The notes: generated by a model not told the origin, from the letters alone. A stretch of DNA of 64,000 bases from Asanoa hainanensis (GCF_900188485.1 NZ_FZPH01000005.1:310001-374000); one strand, 5' to 3'. Shown: positions 36,656 through 47,799, counted from the stretch's first letter. Program-made: numbers and translations.

Positions 36656-39274
36656 TCAGTGCTTCCCGCGAGGCCCCCCTGATGCCACGACCGCGAGACC
36701 ACCTCCCCTCCGCACGACTGCCAGGTCACCGGCCTGGTCGGTACGCAGCACCCGAGCGCCACCACGGGTCAGCCGGGCCAGCAGCGCGGGGTTCGGGTGG
36801 CCGTAACCGTTATCGACACCGACCGACACGAGCGCCACCGCCGGATCGACCGCGTCGACGAAGGACGGCTCTTGGTAGGCGGAGCCGTGGTGGGCGACCT
36901 TGAGCACCTGCGCGCGCAGCGCGGCGCCGCCGAAATGGTCGATGATCACCCGCTGCTCCTCCTCTTCGGCGTCGCCGGGAAGCATGACGCCCACCCCGTC
37001 GACTGTCGCCCGGAGAACGAGTGAGTTGTTGTTCGGATCCGACCGTGTTCCGGCCATCTCCACCGGCGGCCCGAACACGACGAGGTCGACGGCGCCGAGC
37101 GATAGTCGCCGGCCCACGTCGATCACCGCGACGGTCGCACCAGCCTGCGCCGCCGCGCTGAGCACCTGGTCTCTGCCTGCGGCCGGTTCAGCGTGCCGAG
37201 GCGTGGCGACGGCCTCGATCCGCCGGCCCCGGCCGATCCCCTCGACCCCGCCGATGTGGTCCGCGTGGAAGTGGCTGACGACGAACAGGCGCACCGTGCG
37301 CACGCCGAGCCTGTCCAGGCAACTGTCGGCCGACGCTGGATCCGGCCCGGCGTCTATCACCACGGCGGTCGCCGAACCAGCCGCCAGCACCGCCATGTCG
37401 CCCTGACCGATGTCGCACGCCACGACCACCCAGCCGGTAGGCGGCCACGTGCTGGTGAGCACCCGCACCGGCAGGGCGCCCACGACGGCCGCGACCGCCA
37501 CGACGGCGACCAGGCGCCGAGCGAGCCGGCGACGCAGGGCAACCAGCAGCACCAGAGTCAGCGCGCCCAGCAGCAGCCCGCCGCCCACGCCGCCCGGCCA
37601 GGGCAGGCTGCCCATCGGGGTGTTCGCACCGTGCCGGGCGATCAGCACGAGCCACCGCGCTGGCCAGTGCGCGACCCACGCGAGAAAGCCGGCCCCGGCA
37701 GGCCACACCGCCGAGCAGATGGTCGCGAAGACACCGAGGACGGTCGCCGGCGCGACGGCCGGGGCAGCAAGGAGGTTGGCCGGGATCGACACCAGACTGA
37801 CCGCGCTGGACAGCCCCGCGACCACCGGGCCGCACGTGACCTGCGCCGCGGCGGGGATCGCGAGCGCCTCCGCGATGCCGGGAGGCACCCGCCGACGCCG
37901 TAGCCAGTCACGCATCTTCGGCGCGAGCAGGAGCAGACCGCCGGTGGCGAGGACCGACAGCGCGAAGCCGGCGTCGCCGGCCAATTCTGGGTCGACCACC
38001 ACCAGCACGACGATCGCGGCCGCCAACGCCGGCACCGCCGCACGGGACCGCCCGCTCGCGAGCGCCATCAGCCCGATCGCGCCCATGGTCGCGGCCCGCA
38101 CCACGCTCGGCGAGGGACGTACGAGGATCACGAAGCCGACCAACGCGACGCCGCACAGGATCGCGGAGGTCCAGCGACCGGCCCGGCACCAGCGGGTGAC
38201 GAGCAACACGAAGCCGATGATGATGGCGACGTTGGCACCAGAGACGGCAGTCAGATGCGTCAGGCCCGTGGTCTTGAAGTCGTCCTCCACCGCGGGGTCG
38301 AGTCGGCTGGTGTCGCCGAGGACCAGGCCGGGCAGGAGACCACCCGCTTCGGCCGGCAGGCCGACACAGGCGCGCTGGAGACCCGCCCGTAGGGAACCCG
38401 CCGCCCGCTGTGCCCACGACGGTCGTCCGACGAGCTCAGGCGCGGCGCCGCTGGAAATGACGGCGGCGGTCAGGTCACCGCCGCGTGGTCGGTCGAGCCT
38501 GCCCTCCACGCGTACGCGCTGGCCTGGCAACGGCGCAACCCACGCCCCATGGGTGGCAAGAACGAGGACGCGGGCCCGGACGTCGATCTGGCGTTGGTCG
38601 TCGGTGATCGGGCGCAGCCGGCGCAACTCGGCGGAGACGGCGTACATCGGCCTGTTCGCAGCGCCGACGAGCCGAGGGTCGTCGCGCACGACGACTTCGG
38701 CGACCACCGACGTGCGTTCGTCGGCCAGGTCCGTGAGGACCGGCGCGTCCCGGACCGCGACGCGCGCCGCGGTCGCGCCCGCCCCACAGACGGCTCCGAG
38801 CAGGACAGCGGCCGCGATCCGCCGCCGCACCGGCCGATCGCCCGCGCGGCCCAGCACGACAGCAGCCGCCATCCGCCAGCGCGCCAGCCAATCTCCCGCG
38901 CGGCTCGGCAGGACCGCAGCCGCGATCCGCCGTCGGACCGGCCCATTCGCCACGCGGCGCGGGGTGCGTGTCAGGCGGCCGAACCGCATCCACGGCCTTT
39001 GGAAGCCGTCGCGGCTCAGGTGCGACAGCGTCGCGAGCACTGCCGCCGCAGCCGCGAGCAGGGCGCCCGTGCGGGCGCTCAGGTAGAGCGCGGCAAGGGC
39101 CGTCAGCCAGGTCCCCAGGGCCATGCCGGCCAGGCGCAGGTCTGGCGGCGGCCGCTCGTCGCCGGACGGCGGAGGCCCGTTGGCGGCCGGCGGGTGCACC
39201 CCGGCGGACGGCCGGTGCTCCGTGGCGGAGGCCCAGTGCTCGCCGGCGGAGGGCGGATCCGGGCGGCTGGTCAT
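36656..39274 (-). CDS. comEC: ComEC/Rec2-family DNA transport channel protein
   Basis: 872 residues. Order of domains: Pro-rich cytoplasmic N-terminus, membrane helices (about 50-80 and 145-165), an OB-like DUF4131 segment, the Competence domain with many helices (GLTHLTAVSGANVAIIIGFV), and a C-terminal metallo-beta-lactamase-like domain (VACDIGQGDM, VVSHFHADHIGG, LKVAHHGS). ComEC imports single-stranded DNA; the nuclease-like domain is intact. Residues about 110-160 hold a tandem 18-residue repeat (RRRIAAAVLxxRAGD). It overlaps comEA by 4 nt. Natural competence is not proven. Confidence 0.93.
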   Translation of the reverse strand: MTSRPDPPSAGEHWASATEHRPSAGVHPPAANGPPPSGDERPPPDLRLAGMALGTWLTALAALYLSARTGALLAAAAAVLATLSHLSRDGFQRPWMRFGRLTRTPRRVANGPVRRRIAAAVLPSRAGDWLARWRMAAAVVLGRAGDRPVRRRIAAAVLLGAVCGAGATAARVAVRDAPVLTDLADERTSVVAEVVVRDDPRLVGAANRPMYAVSAELRRLRPITDDQRQIDVRARVLVLATHGAWVAPLPGQRVRVEGRLDRPRGGDLTAAVISSGAAPELVGRPSWAQRAAGSLRAGLQRACVGLPAEAGGLLPGLVLGDTSRLDPAVEDDFKTTGLTHLTAVSGANVAIIIGFVLLVTRWCRAGRWTSAILCGVALVGFVILVRPSPSVVRAATMGAIGLMALASGRSRAAVPALAAAIVVLVVVDPELAGDAGFALSVLATGGLLLLAPKMRDWLRRRRVPPGIAEALAIPAAAQVTCGPVVAGLSSAVSLVSIPANLLAAPAVAPATVLGVFATICSAVWPAGAGFLAWVAHWPARWLVLIARHGANTPMGSLPWPGGVGGGLLLGALTLVLLVALRRRLARRLVAVVAVAAVVGALPVRVLTSTWPPTGWVVVACDIGQGDMAVLAAGSATAVVIDAGPDPASADSCLDRLGVRTVRLFVVSHFHADHIGGVEGIGRGRRIEAVATPRHAEPAAGRDQVLSAAAQAGATVAVIDVGRRLSLGAVDLVVFGPPVEMAGTRSDPNNNSLVLRATVDGVGVMLPGDAEEEEQRVIIDHFGGAALRAQVLKVAHHGSAYQEPSFVDAVDPAVALVSVGVDNGYGHPNPALLARLTRGGARVLRTDQAGDLAVVRRGGGLAVVASGGPRGKH

Positions 39275-40131
39275 ACCGTGACCAGCTCTTTGAGGTCCTC
39301 GTAGCGGCTGGCCCCGATGCCGTCGACGTTGCGGAGGTCGCCGACAGATTTGAAGCCGCCTTTGGCCGTGCGGTGGTCGAGGATCCGCTGGGCGAGGACG
39401 GGGCCCACGCCGGGCAGGCTGTCCAGCTCGGCCAGCGTCGCGGTGTTGAGGTTGACCTTGCCACCTGCCCCGCTGTCGGAGCCGGTGCCTCCCGATGGCG
39501 TATCGCCCGCCGCCCCTGGCGGTGGCGTGACGCCGACGAGCACCTGCTCGCCGTCGACGAGCAGGCGGGCGAGGTTGACCGACGCCAGGTCGGTGCCGGG
39601 CACAGTGCCGCCGGCTGCTTCCACCGCGTCGGCCACCCTGGAGCCGGCTGGTAGGCGCACGAGGCCCGGTTTGCGCACCTTGCCCGCCACCGAGACCACG
39701 ATCTCGGTGGCACCGGTGGTCGCCGGCGCGGCAACGTCTGCCGCCGGCGGCTCGGAGACCGCGGTGACCGGCTCGACCTTCGGACGCGCCCGGTAGGCGA
39801 AGAAGGCTGCCACCAGCACCACTACCGCGGCTACGACGGCCAGGGCTTTCACGCCGCGCCGGCCAGGGTCGAAGCGGCGAGTGCCGCCCAGCAGTCGCGG
39901 TTGCTCGGGCGTCGGCTCCGGACCGAACCCCTCCGGGCGCGGAGTCACCGGTTGCGGGCCCAGAGACGGCGGCGCCGGATGCGGGAACGTGGTCGCGAAC
40001 GTCGCCGGGTCGTCGAGGCCCTCGAACGGCGACCGGATCGGTCGGGTTAGCGCCGCGTGAGGGTCGCCGGGGCTCGGCTGGGCACGCAGCCGTGCCAACC
40101 GCTGGCGTACGAGCGTCTCGTCATCGGACAC
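39271..40131 (-). CDS. comEA: ComEA-like DNA-binding membrane protein
   Basis: 286 residues from GTG 40131. A Pro-rich cytoplasmic region (1-90) is followed by one membrane helix (VKALAVVAAVVVLVAAFFAYRA), a SLBB domain (EIVVSVAGKVRKPGLVRLPAGSR) and a C-terminal helix-hairpin-helix pair (VNLNTATLAELDSLPGVGPVLAQRIL). This layout is that of ComEA, which binds double-stranded DNA outside the cell and hands it to ComEC. The gene ends in an overlap with comEC. Confidence 0.93.
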   Translation of the reverse strand: MSDDETLVRQRLARLRAQPSPGDPHAALTRPIRSPFEGLDDPATFATTFPHPAPPSLGPQPVTPRPEGFGPEPTPEQPRLLGGTRRFDPGRRGVKALAVVAAVVVLVAAFFAYRARPKVEPVTAVSEPPAADVAAPATTGATEIVVSVAGKVRKPGLVRLPAGSRVADAVEAAGGTVPGTDLASVNLARLLVDGEQVLVGVTPPPGAAGDTPSGGTGSDSGAGGKVNLNTATLAELDSLPGVGPVLAQRILDHRTAKGGFKSVGDLRNVDGIGASRYEDLKELVTV

Positions 40132-40184
40132 GCGGGCGACGCTAGAGCGAACGCCTCACTCGAAGTGTGCCATCCGTCGCAGCC

Positions 40185-40210
40185 TGTGGATAACTCCGTC
40201 CTGTGGATAA
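40185..40210. promoter_or_regulatory. two DnaA-box-like sequences
   Basis: TGTGGATAA occurs at 40185-40193 and again at 40202-40210, spaced 17 nt start to start. Each is the exact complement of the consensus DnaA box TTATCCACA. They lie in the divergent region upstream of comEA. DnaA-dependent regulation is an inference. Confidence 0.5.
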
Positions 40211-40276
40211 CCGAAAGATCTTGCTCGGCTTCGTCCACACTGGGTCCCCAGCACGACACGAGGAAGGAGCCAGACC

Positions 40277-40438
40277 ATGATCCCGATCGATTCCACCGGG
40301 CCGACCGACCGGCCGATGGCGGCTACGGGCGGCGGTGCACGACCACGGAGGCCAGTCCGGGGCCGACGTGCGCGGCCACCGCCGCGCCGACCTCGGTCAC
40401 ATAGCAGTCGTGCAGCCGGTCGCCCAGCCGCTCCGTGA
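40277..40438 (+). CDS. possible small protein (53 residues)
   Basis: An ATG at 40277 follows a strong GAGGAAGGAG motif and opens a 53-codon frame starting MIPIDSTGPTDRPMAATGGG and ending in an Arg/Pro-rich tail. The last 115 nt overlap the 3' end of degV on the opposite strand, so the tail is probably shaped by degV coding. The good ribosome-binding site is the only positive evidence. Confidence 0.3.
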   Translation: MIPIDSTGPTDRPMAATGGGARPRRPVRGRRARPPPRRPRSHSSRAAGRPAAP

Positions 40439-41165
40439 GGGTCGCGGCGAGCTCTTCCGCGCGCTCGGCGCGGTCGAGGTGGTGCACAGCCAGATCCACG
40501 TCGGCGTCTCCGGCGGCTTCTACGGCCAGGTCGACCAGGCGGGCGAGGCCTCGGCTGGCGGTGCGCACCTTGTCACGCAGGACGATGCCGCCGTCGACCA
40601 TGTTGAGGATCGGCTTCACCGACAAGGCGGTGCCGAGCAGCGCCGACGCGGCATTGATGCGGCCCCCGCGGCGGAGGAACTCCAGAGTGTCCACGTAGAA
40701 CAGCGTCGAGGTGCGATCCGCGGTCTCGACGGCGGCGCGACCGACCTCTTCGGCGTCGGCACCGGCGTCGGCCGCCGCGCTCGCCGCCAGGGCGGGGAAG
40801 CCCAGGCCCATGCCGGTCGACTTCGCGTCGACGACGGAGACGGCCGGGCCGACCTCGGCAGCAGCCAACCGGGCGGCGTCGATCGTGCCGGACAGCTGCT
40901 CCGACAGGTGCACGGAGACGACGGCTGACGCGCCGTTGTCGAGCAGACGTTGGTACACGGCCGCGAAGGCGGCCGGCGACGGACGGGAGGTGCTGACCGA
41001 GACCCGGCGGCCGCCCAGAGCACGGGCCACCTCGGCGGGCGTGACGTCCACGCCTTCCGCACCTTCGACGCCATTGATCACCACGGTCAACGGCACCACT
41101 GACAGCGCCGTCTTCACGGACGGTGGCAGGTAGGCGGTGGAGTCGGTGACGACCGCTACGGACAT
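40323..41165 (-). CDS. DegV-family fatty-acid-binding protein
   Basis: 280 residues. Starts VAVVTDSTAYLPP and has TSRPSPAAF and the SGTIDAARLAAAEV motif typical of DegV/FakB, which bind a fatty acid and present it to a kinase (FakA). No fakA gene is in view. Start is ATG 41165 region; the next gene upstream is the histidine phosphatase, 137 nt away. Confidence 0.92.
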   Translation of the reverse strand: MSVAVVTDSTAYLPPSVKTALSVVPLTVVINGVEGAEGVDVTPAEVARALGGRRVSVSTSRPSPAAFAAVYQRLLDNGASAVVSVHLSEQLSGTIDAARLAAAEVGPAVSVVDAKSTGMGLGFPALAASAAADAGADAEEVGRAAVETADRTSTLFYVDTLEFLRRGGRINAASALLGTALSVKPILNMVDGGIVLRDKVRTASRGLARLVDLAVEAAGDADVDLAVHHLDRAERAEELAATLTERLGDRLHDCYVTEVGAAVAAHVGPGLASVVVHRRP

Positions 41166-41302
41166 GCCGGCACGTTAGCCGAGATCAGCCGGCCACGCCG
41201 ACGATGCGAGGAAGAAGGTTTCACTGTGACCGAAGACGAATCCGACAAAGCTCAACCACCCTGACCTAAGCGCCGGGGCGCACGCCGGGTAGGTGGGCGG
41301 TG

Positions 41303-41920
41303 CTAGCTCGGTACGCCCACGTTGTGCGCTGTCAGTTGCCAACCGGTTCCGCCTACGCGGCGTGAGCGGTCGGTGAGCTCCGTCCAGTGACAGTTGCCCA
41401 ACGACCCCAGCGTCCGGGTCGCCTCGTTCGGCCAGCCGAGCAGTGCTCCGCAGCCCTGCCGGGCCGCCCCGCCGTGGGTGGTCACGACGACCGTGCCTCC
41501 GGGCGCGAGCTCGGCGGCGTCCTGGAGCGCCTCGACGACCCGCTTGGCCAGGTCGTCCAGGCTCTCGATGCCGCAGCCGGGTGAGGGGTCGCCGGCGCGC
41601 CAGCGGGCGTACTCGGTGGGGTGCTGCGACTCGATGTCGGTCAGCAGGGCGCCCTGCCACTCGCCGAAGTGGCGTTCGCGCAGGCGCGGGTCCGGGGTGA
41701 TCGACAGGCCCGTCAGCGAGGCGAGCGCCGATGCGGTGTCGTGCGCCCGCGACAGATCGCTGCTGACCAGCACATCGGGATGGAAGGAGGCCAGCAGGGC
41801 GGCCGCCGCGGCGGCCTGGTCGCGGCCACGGGCGTTCAAGGGCGCGTCCGTCTGGCCCTGGACGCGGCCGCCCGCGTTGTAGTCGGTGTTGCCGTGCCGC
41901 CAGACGAGCAGTCTGGTCAT
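41303..41920 (-). CDS. histidine phosphatase (phosphoglycerate mutase-like)
   Basis: 205 residues from ATG 41920. The phosphohistidine motif LLVWRHGNTDYN (RHG) is at the N-terminus, with a catalytic Glu in RERHFGEWQG and a second His in TTHGGAARQ. Relatives dephosphorylate small molecules; substrate unknown. The start overlaps the rsfS stop by 4 nt, so it is the third gene of nadD-rsfS-phosphatase, a common actinobacterial arrangement. Confidence 0.93.
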   Translation of the reverse strand: MTRLLVWRHGNTDYNAGGRVQGQTDAPLNARGRDQAAAAAALLASFHPDVLVSSDLSRAHDTASALASLTGLSITPDPRLRERHFGEWQGALLTDIESQHPTEYARWRAGDPSPGCGIESLDDLAKRVVEALQDAAELAPGGTVVVTTHGGAARQGCGALLGWPNEATRTLGSLGNCHWTELTDRSRRVGGTGWQLTAHNVGVPS

Positions 41921-42339
41921 TCGGCCGGGCTCGCCTCGTCGCCGGTAGCGGCGGCGGGGGCGGCCGGCACCAGATCGCGATCGACGAACGGGATGGTCGG
42001 GCAGTCCTTCCACAACCGGTCGAGCGAGTAGAACTCGCGCTCCTCGGTGTGCTGGACGTGCACTACCAGGTCGACGTAGTCGAGCAGCACCCACCGGCCG
42101 GCCCGCTCACCCTCGCGGCGGACGGGCTTGGCCTTCTCGGGCAGGTTGAGCAACTGCTCCTCGATGGCGTCCACGATGGCGAGGACTTGGCGCTCGTTGG
42201 GCGCGGAGGCGATGAGGAAGGCATCTGTGATCACCAACTGGTCGGCGACATCGATGATGACGATGTCTTGCGCCTTTTTGTCGGCAGCGGCCTGCGCGGC
42301 GGCGAGCGCCAGCTCGCGCGTGCGGTCGGAAGCGGTCAC
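41917..42339 (-). CDS. rsfS: ribosomal silencing factor RsfS
   Basis: 140 residues from GTG 42339, with AGAGGAG upstream. The core, with KKAQDIVIIDVADQLVITDAF and RWVLLDYVDLVVHVQ, is diagnostic. RsfS binds L14 and blocks 50S-30S joining when nutrients are low. The C-terminal 20 residues are Ala/Asp-rich. It overlaps the phosphatase gene by 4 nt and is 196 nt from nadD. Confidence 0.95.
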   Translation of the reverse strand: MTASDRTRELALAAAQAAADKKAQDIVIIDVADQLVITDAFLIASAPNERQVLAIVDAIEEQLLNLPEKAKPVRREGERAGRWVLLDYVDLVVHVQHTEEREFYSLDRLWKDCPTIPFVDRDLVPAAPAAATGDEASPAE

Positions 42340-42535
42340 CGTGCTCCTCTGGTTGACGACGTTCCCTTCAAGCCTCTCACATGCCGCACGATGGTCCGCC
42401 CAAGCGTCCTCGACCGGGGTGACACCCCCGCACGGCGACACCAACCGGCGGTCCAGCCAGCCCCAACCGCCACGACAGCCCCGAGCGCCACGCCGACTCC
42501 GACCGCCGACCGGCGCTCCCGGGCCCCGCACCGGA

Positions 42536-43147
42536 TCAGCCGGCGCGGTACAGGTGCCGTTTCGCGATGTACTGGACGACTCCGTCCGGCACCAGGTACC
42601 AGACGGGCTTGTCGGCGGCCACGCGGGTGCGGCAGTCCGTGGAGGAGATGGCCATCGCCGGCACCTGGATCGTCGACACCGCGTCCGTCGGCAGGTGATC
42701 CGTTCTGAGGGTGAAACCCGGCCGGGTGACCGCCACGAAGTGCGCCAGCTCGAACATCTGGTCGGTGTCTTTCCACGACAGGATGCGCTGGAGCGCGTCC
42801 GCGCCCGTGATGAAGAAGAGCTGCGTCTTGGGTCCGTACATGGCACGGATGTCGCGCAAGGTGTCGACGGTGTAGGTGGGGCCGTCGCGGTCGATGTCCA
42901 CCCGGCTGACGTGGAACCGCGGGTTGGACGCCGTCGCGATCACCGTCATCAGGTAGCGGTCCTCGGCCGGCGACACCTCACGGCTGTCCTTCTGCCACGG
43001 GTTGCCCGTCGGGACGAAGACCACCTCGTCGAGCGCGAAGTTGTCCGCGACCTCGCTCGCCGCGACGAGGTGGCCGTGGTGGATCGGGTCGAACGTGCCA
43101 CCCATGATCCCGACCCGGCGCACACCGAGATCGTCGTCAGCGTTCAT
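42536..43147 (-). CDS. nadD: nicotinate-nucleotide adenylyltransferase
   Basis: 203 residues. [12 protein letters not shown] is the nucleotidyltransferase HxGH motif and [10 protein letters not shown] the ISSTxxR motif. It joins nicotinate mononucleotide and ATP in NAD synthesis. The 42340-42535 gap below it is unassigned; one minus-strand frame there is open and contains a hydrophobic stretch but has no good start. Confidence 0.95.
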   Translation of the reverse strand: MNADDDLGVRRVGIMGGTFDPIHHGHLVAASEVADNFALDEVVFVPTGNPWQKDSREVSPAEDRYLMTVIATASNPRFHVSRVDIDRDGPTYTVDTLRDIRAMYGPKTQLFFITGADALQRILSWKDTDQMFELAHFVAVTRPGFTLRTDHLPTDAVSTIQVPAMAISSTDCRTRVAADKPVWYLVPDGVVQYIAKRHLYRAG

Positions 43148-43165
43148 GACCGGATCGTATGCCTG

Positions 43166-45649
<2,484 letters not shown>

Positions 45650-45751
45650 CCGCCTATCGTGCACGAACGAGTGCGCACGGGGCGACCCGGCCCGGAGGCG
45701 GTATAGCCTGACTGTCCGCCCCCGCGGCCCGAGCATCCGAGGAGCAGCGTG

Positions 45752-45973
45752 ATGGCACACCATCCCAAGGGAGACTTCGACCTGGCGCGCGCCAACTGGC
45801 AACGCTACGGCGACGCCTCGGCGGAACGCGGCGCGGTCGAGGTCGCGTTCGTCGACGACCTGATCGGGTTGCGCAACTCGGCCGACCCGCAAGGGCCGGT
45901 GCTGGTCTTCACGCAGGCCGAGTGGGACGCGTTCGTCGCCGGCGCCCGCGACGGCGAGTTCGACCTGGCCTGA
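45752..45973 (+). CDS. DUF397-domain protein
   Basis: 73 residues from ATG 45752 (GTG 45749 also in frame), with GGAGCAG upstream. It ends in the DUF397 signature GLRNSADPQGPVLVFTQAEWDAFVAGARDGEFDL. DUF397 genes usually sit beside an XRE regulator and can act as antagonists of it; here no XRE gene is adjacent, only an unrelated HTH protein on the other strand. A TATAGC at 45702 may be its -10. Confidence 0.85.
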   Translation: MAHHPKGDFDLARANWQRYGDASAERGAVEVAFVDDLIGLRNSADPQGPVLVFTQAEWDAFVAGARDGEFDLA

Positions 45974-45984
45974 CGGCGCCCCGC

Positions 45985-46506
45985 TCATGCCGCCGCCAGC
46001 AGGTCGCGGATGAGCCGCATGTCCCGGATCCGGGGCGCCAGCGCGCGCAGTTGCAACGCCAGGTTGGTGGCCGCCAGGATCGGCTCGTCGTCGGGCAGGT
46101 CGTAGCCCATCCGCTCGCGTAGCCACGGCGACACCTGCGCCCAGCTGTAGTAGCTGGTGTCCCGATCAGGTTCCAGCGGCGCCGGGAAACCGCCCGGACC
46201 CCGCCGGCCCAGCGCCCAGAGCCGGACGATCTCGCGCGAGCGACCGATCCGCGCCCCGATCTCGGCCAGGGTCAGCCAGTCCCGGTCGGCCACCCGTACG
46301 ACGTGCAGATCGGTCCTGGTCTCGACCTCGGTGATCGCGATCGCGACGGCGTCGGCCACCACGTCGGCGGGACGGTCGAACGCCAGCCGGTGCGTGCCGT
46401 CGTCGCCGGCCTGGTGCAGCGGCGGCGCCGGCAACGCGGCCAGGGCGCGCAGTTGGGTGAGGCCGGGCGCCCGGTCGACCACCAGGAGGAAATGTTGGAC
46501 CCGCAT
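45985..46506 (-). CDS. small HTH DNA-binding protein
   Basis: 173 residues from ATG 46506, with GGGGAGG upstream. A central segment LTLAEIGARIGRSREIVRLWALG followed by RRGPGGFPAP is a MerR/excisionase-like winged helix (about residues 78-110). The N-terminal 75 residues (RVQHFLLVVDRAPGLTQL onward) form an unidentified alpha/beta domain. Regulatory target unknown. It converges on the DUF397 gene and faces away from the trpS leader. Confidence 0.75.
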   Translation of the reverse strand: MRVQHFLLVVDRAPGLTQLRALAALPAPPLHQAGDDGTHRLAFDRPADVVADAVAIAITEVETRTDLHVVRVADRDWLTLAEIGARIGRSREIVRLWALGRRGPGGFPAPLEPDRDTSYYSWAQVSPWLRERMGYDLPDDEPILAATNLALQLRALAPRIRDMRLIRDLLAAA

Positions 46507-46652
46507 CGCCGCCTCCCCCGCCGGGCGCCCCGTGCACCCGCTCGTGGTCGACTCTGGCTGCCATCCGGCTCCCGGGGAGGAGCCAGCGGAGGGGGCCAGC
46601 GACCGCGTCTTCGCGATACCGCCGGCCGCGTACCGGCTGCTAGTCTCGAGAG

Positions 46653-46691
46653 ATGCGGACGCTGAGTTTCCTCGGCTGGTGGTCGCCCTAA
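46653..46691 (+). CDS. trpS leader peptide MRTLSFLGWWSP
   Basis: ATG at 46653 opens a 12-residue frame with adjacent Trp codons (46677-46682), ending TAA at 46689-46691. A GAGAG precedes the start. It is followed by an attenuator and then trpS. Tandem Trp codons in a short frame before a tryptophan gene are the hallmark of ribosome-mediated attenuation. Confidence 0.85.
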   Translation: MRTLSFLGWWSP

Positions 46692-46756
46692 GGGCGGCCC
46701 CGCATCCGCGTGCCCACGTCAACGGCCGCCCGAGCTCGGGTGGCCGTTTCTTTGTG
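46681..46756 (+). promoter_or_regulatory. tryptophan attenuator of trpS
   Basis: Segment 1 GGTCGCCC (46681-46688, overlapping the second Trp codon) can pair with segment 2 GGGCGGCC (46692-46699). Segment 2 can instead pair perfectly with segment 3 GGCCGCCC (46724-46731). Segment 3 is the left arm of the terminator AACGGCCGCCCGAG/CTCGGGTGGCCGTT (46721-46748), followed by TTCTTTG. A ribosome stalled at Trp-Trp would cover segment 1, free segment 2 to sequester segment 3, and allow trpS transcription. A TAGTCT at 46641 may be the -10. Confidence 0.88.
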
Positions 46757-46806
46757 CACCGGCCCCATCCGGCTCGCGCGGCTCCTCTCCAACCACGGAG
46801 GCAGCC

Positions 46807-47799
46807 ATGACCACCACCGTCGCGACCCGTCGCCTCACCGGCCTGCAACCCACCGGTGAGCTGCATCTGGGCAACCTGCTCGGCGCGATCGCGCCGATGG
46901 TCCGCGACCAGTACACGACCGACTCGACCGTGTTCCTCGCCGACCTGCACGCGCTGACCGTCGCGCACGAGCCGCGCACGCTGCGCGAGACCACGCTGCG
47001 CCAGGCGACCGTGCTCCTCGCGGCCGGTCTCGACCCTGACCGCACGCTGTTCTACGTGCAGTCCCAGGTGCCCGACCACTCCGAACTGCACTACCTGCTG
47101 GAATGCACGACGGCGTACGGCGAGGCGCATCGGATGATCCAGTTCCGGGACAAGGCCGTCGACCGGCAGAACGTCCGGCTGAGCCTGCTCACGTACCCGG
47201 TGATGCAGGCGGCGGACATCCTGTTGCACGACGCGACCGAGGTGCCCGTCGGCGCGGACCAGCGGCAGCACGTCGAGCTCACCCGCGACATCGCGAACCG
47301 CTTCAATCGACGGTACGGGGACACCTTCGTCGTGCCCGAGGTGGTCACGCCGACGGTCGCGGCGCGCGTGATGGATCTCGCCAATCCGGCGGTCAAGGCG
47401 GGCAAGACGACGTCGTCCGCGTCCGGTGCGATCGGCCTGCTCGACCCGGCTGACCTGGTCGCCCGCAAGATAAGCCGGGCGGTCACGGACTCCGACGGGA
47501 TCATCGCGTACGACCCGGCGGTGCGGCCCGGCGTCAGCAACCTGTTGGAGATCATGGCCGCGTGCGTCGGCGGGTCGCCGGTCGAGATCGGATCGGGGAT
47601 GCGCGGGTACGGGGAGCTCAAGAGCGCCACCACCGAAGCGGTGCTGGGTCTGCTGCGGCCGCTGCGCTCGCGCTTCGAGACGCTGGCCCGCGATCCCGGC
47701 TACGTACGTCGGATGCTCGCCGAGGGCGCCGAGCGGGCGCGGGGCCGGACCGCGCAGACGGTCTTCCGCGCGAAGCGCGCGATCGGGGTACTCACGTGA
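46807..47799 (+). CDS. trpS: tryptophanyl-tRNA synthetase
   Basis: 330 residues from ATG 46807. The class I signature HLGN is at 20-23 (RLTGLQPTGELHLGN), GADQRQHVELTRDIA at about 149, and the region equivalent to KMSKS reads KAGKT (197-201), an unusual version. It charges tRNA-Trp in the cytoplasm. The attenuator in front implies induction by tryptophan starvation or by synthetase inhibition, as reported for the auxiliary indolmycin-resistant TrpRS1 of Streptomyces. Whether this genome has a second trpS cannot be seen. Confidence 0.95.
   Translation: MTTTVATRRLTGLQPTGELHLGNLLGAIAPMVRDQYTTDSTVFLADLHALTVAHEPRTLRETTLRQATVLLAAGLDPDRTLFYVQSQVPDHSELHYLLECTTAYGEAHRMIQFRDKAVDRQNVRLSLLTYPVMQAADILLHDATEVPVGADQRQHVELTRDIANRFNRRYGDTFVVPEVVTPTVAARVMDLANPAVKAGKTTSSASGAIGLLDPADLVARKISRAVTDSDGIIAYDPAVRPGVSNLLEIMAACVGGSPVEIGSGMRGYGELKSATTEAVLGLLRPLRSRFETLARDPGYVRRMLAEGAERARGRTAQTVFRAKRAIGVLT

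Noticed and set aside
37410-39086. 558-codon plus-strand frame
   Set aside because: Antisense shadow of comEC; low-complexity Arg/Thr/Ala content and no domain.
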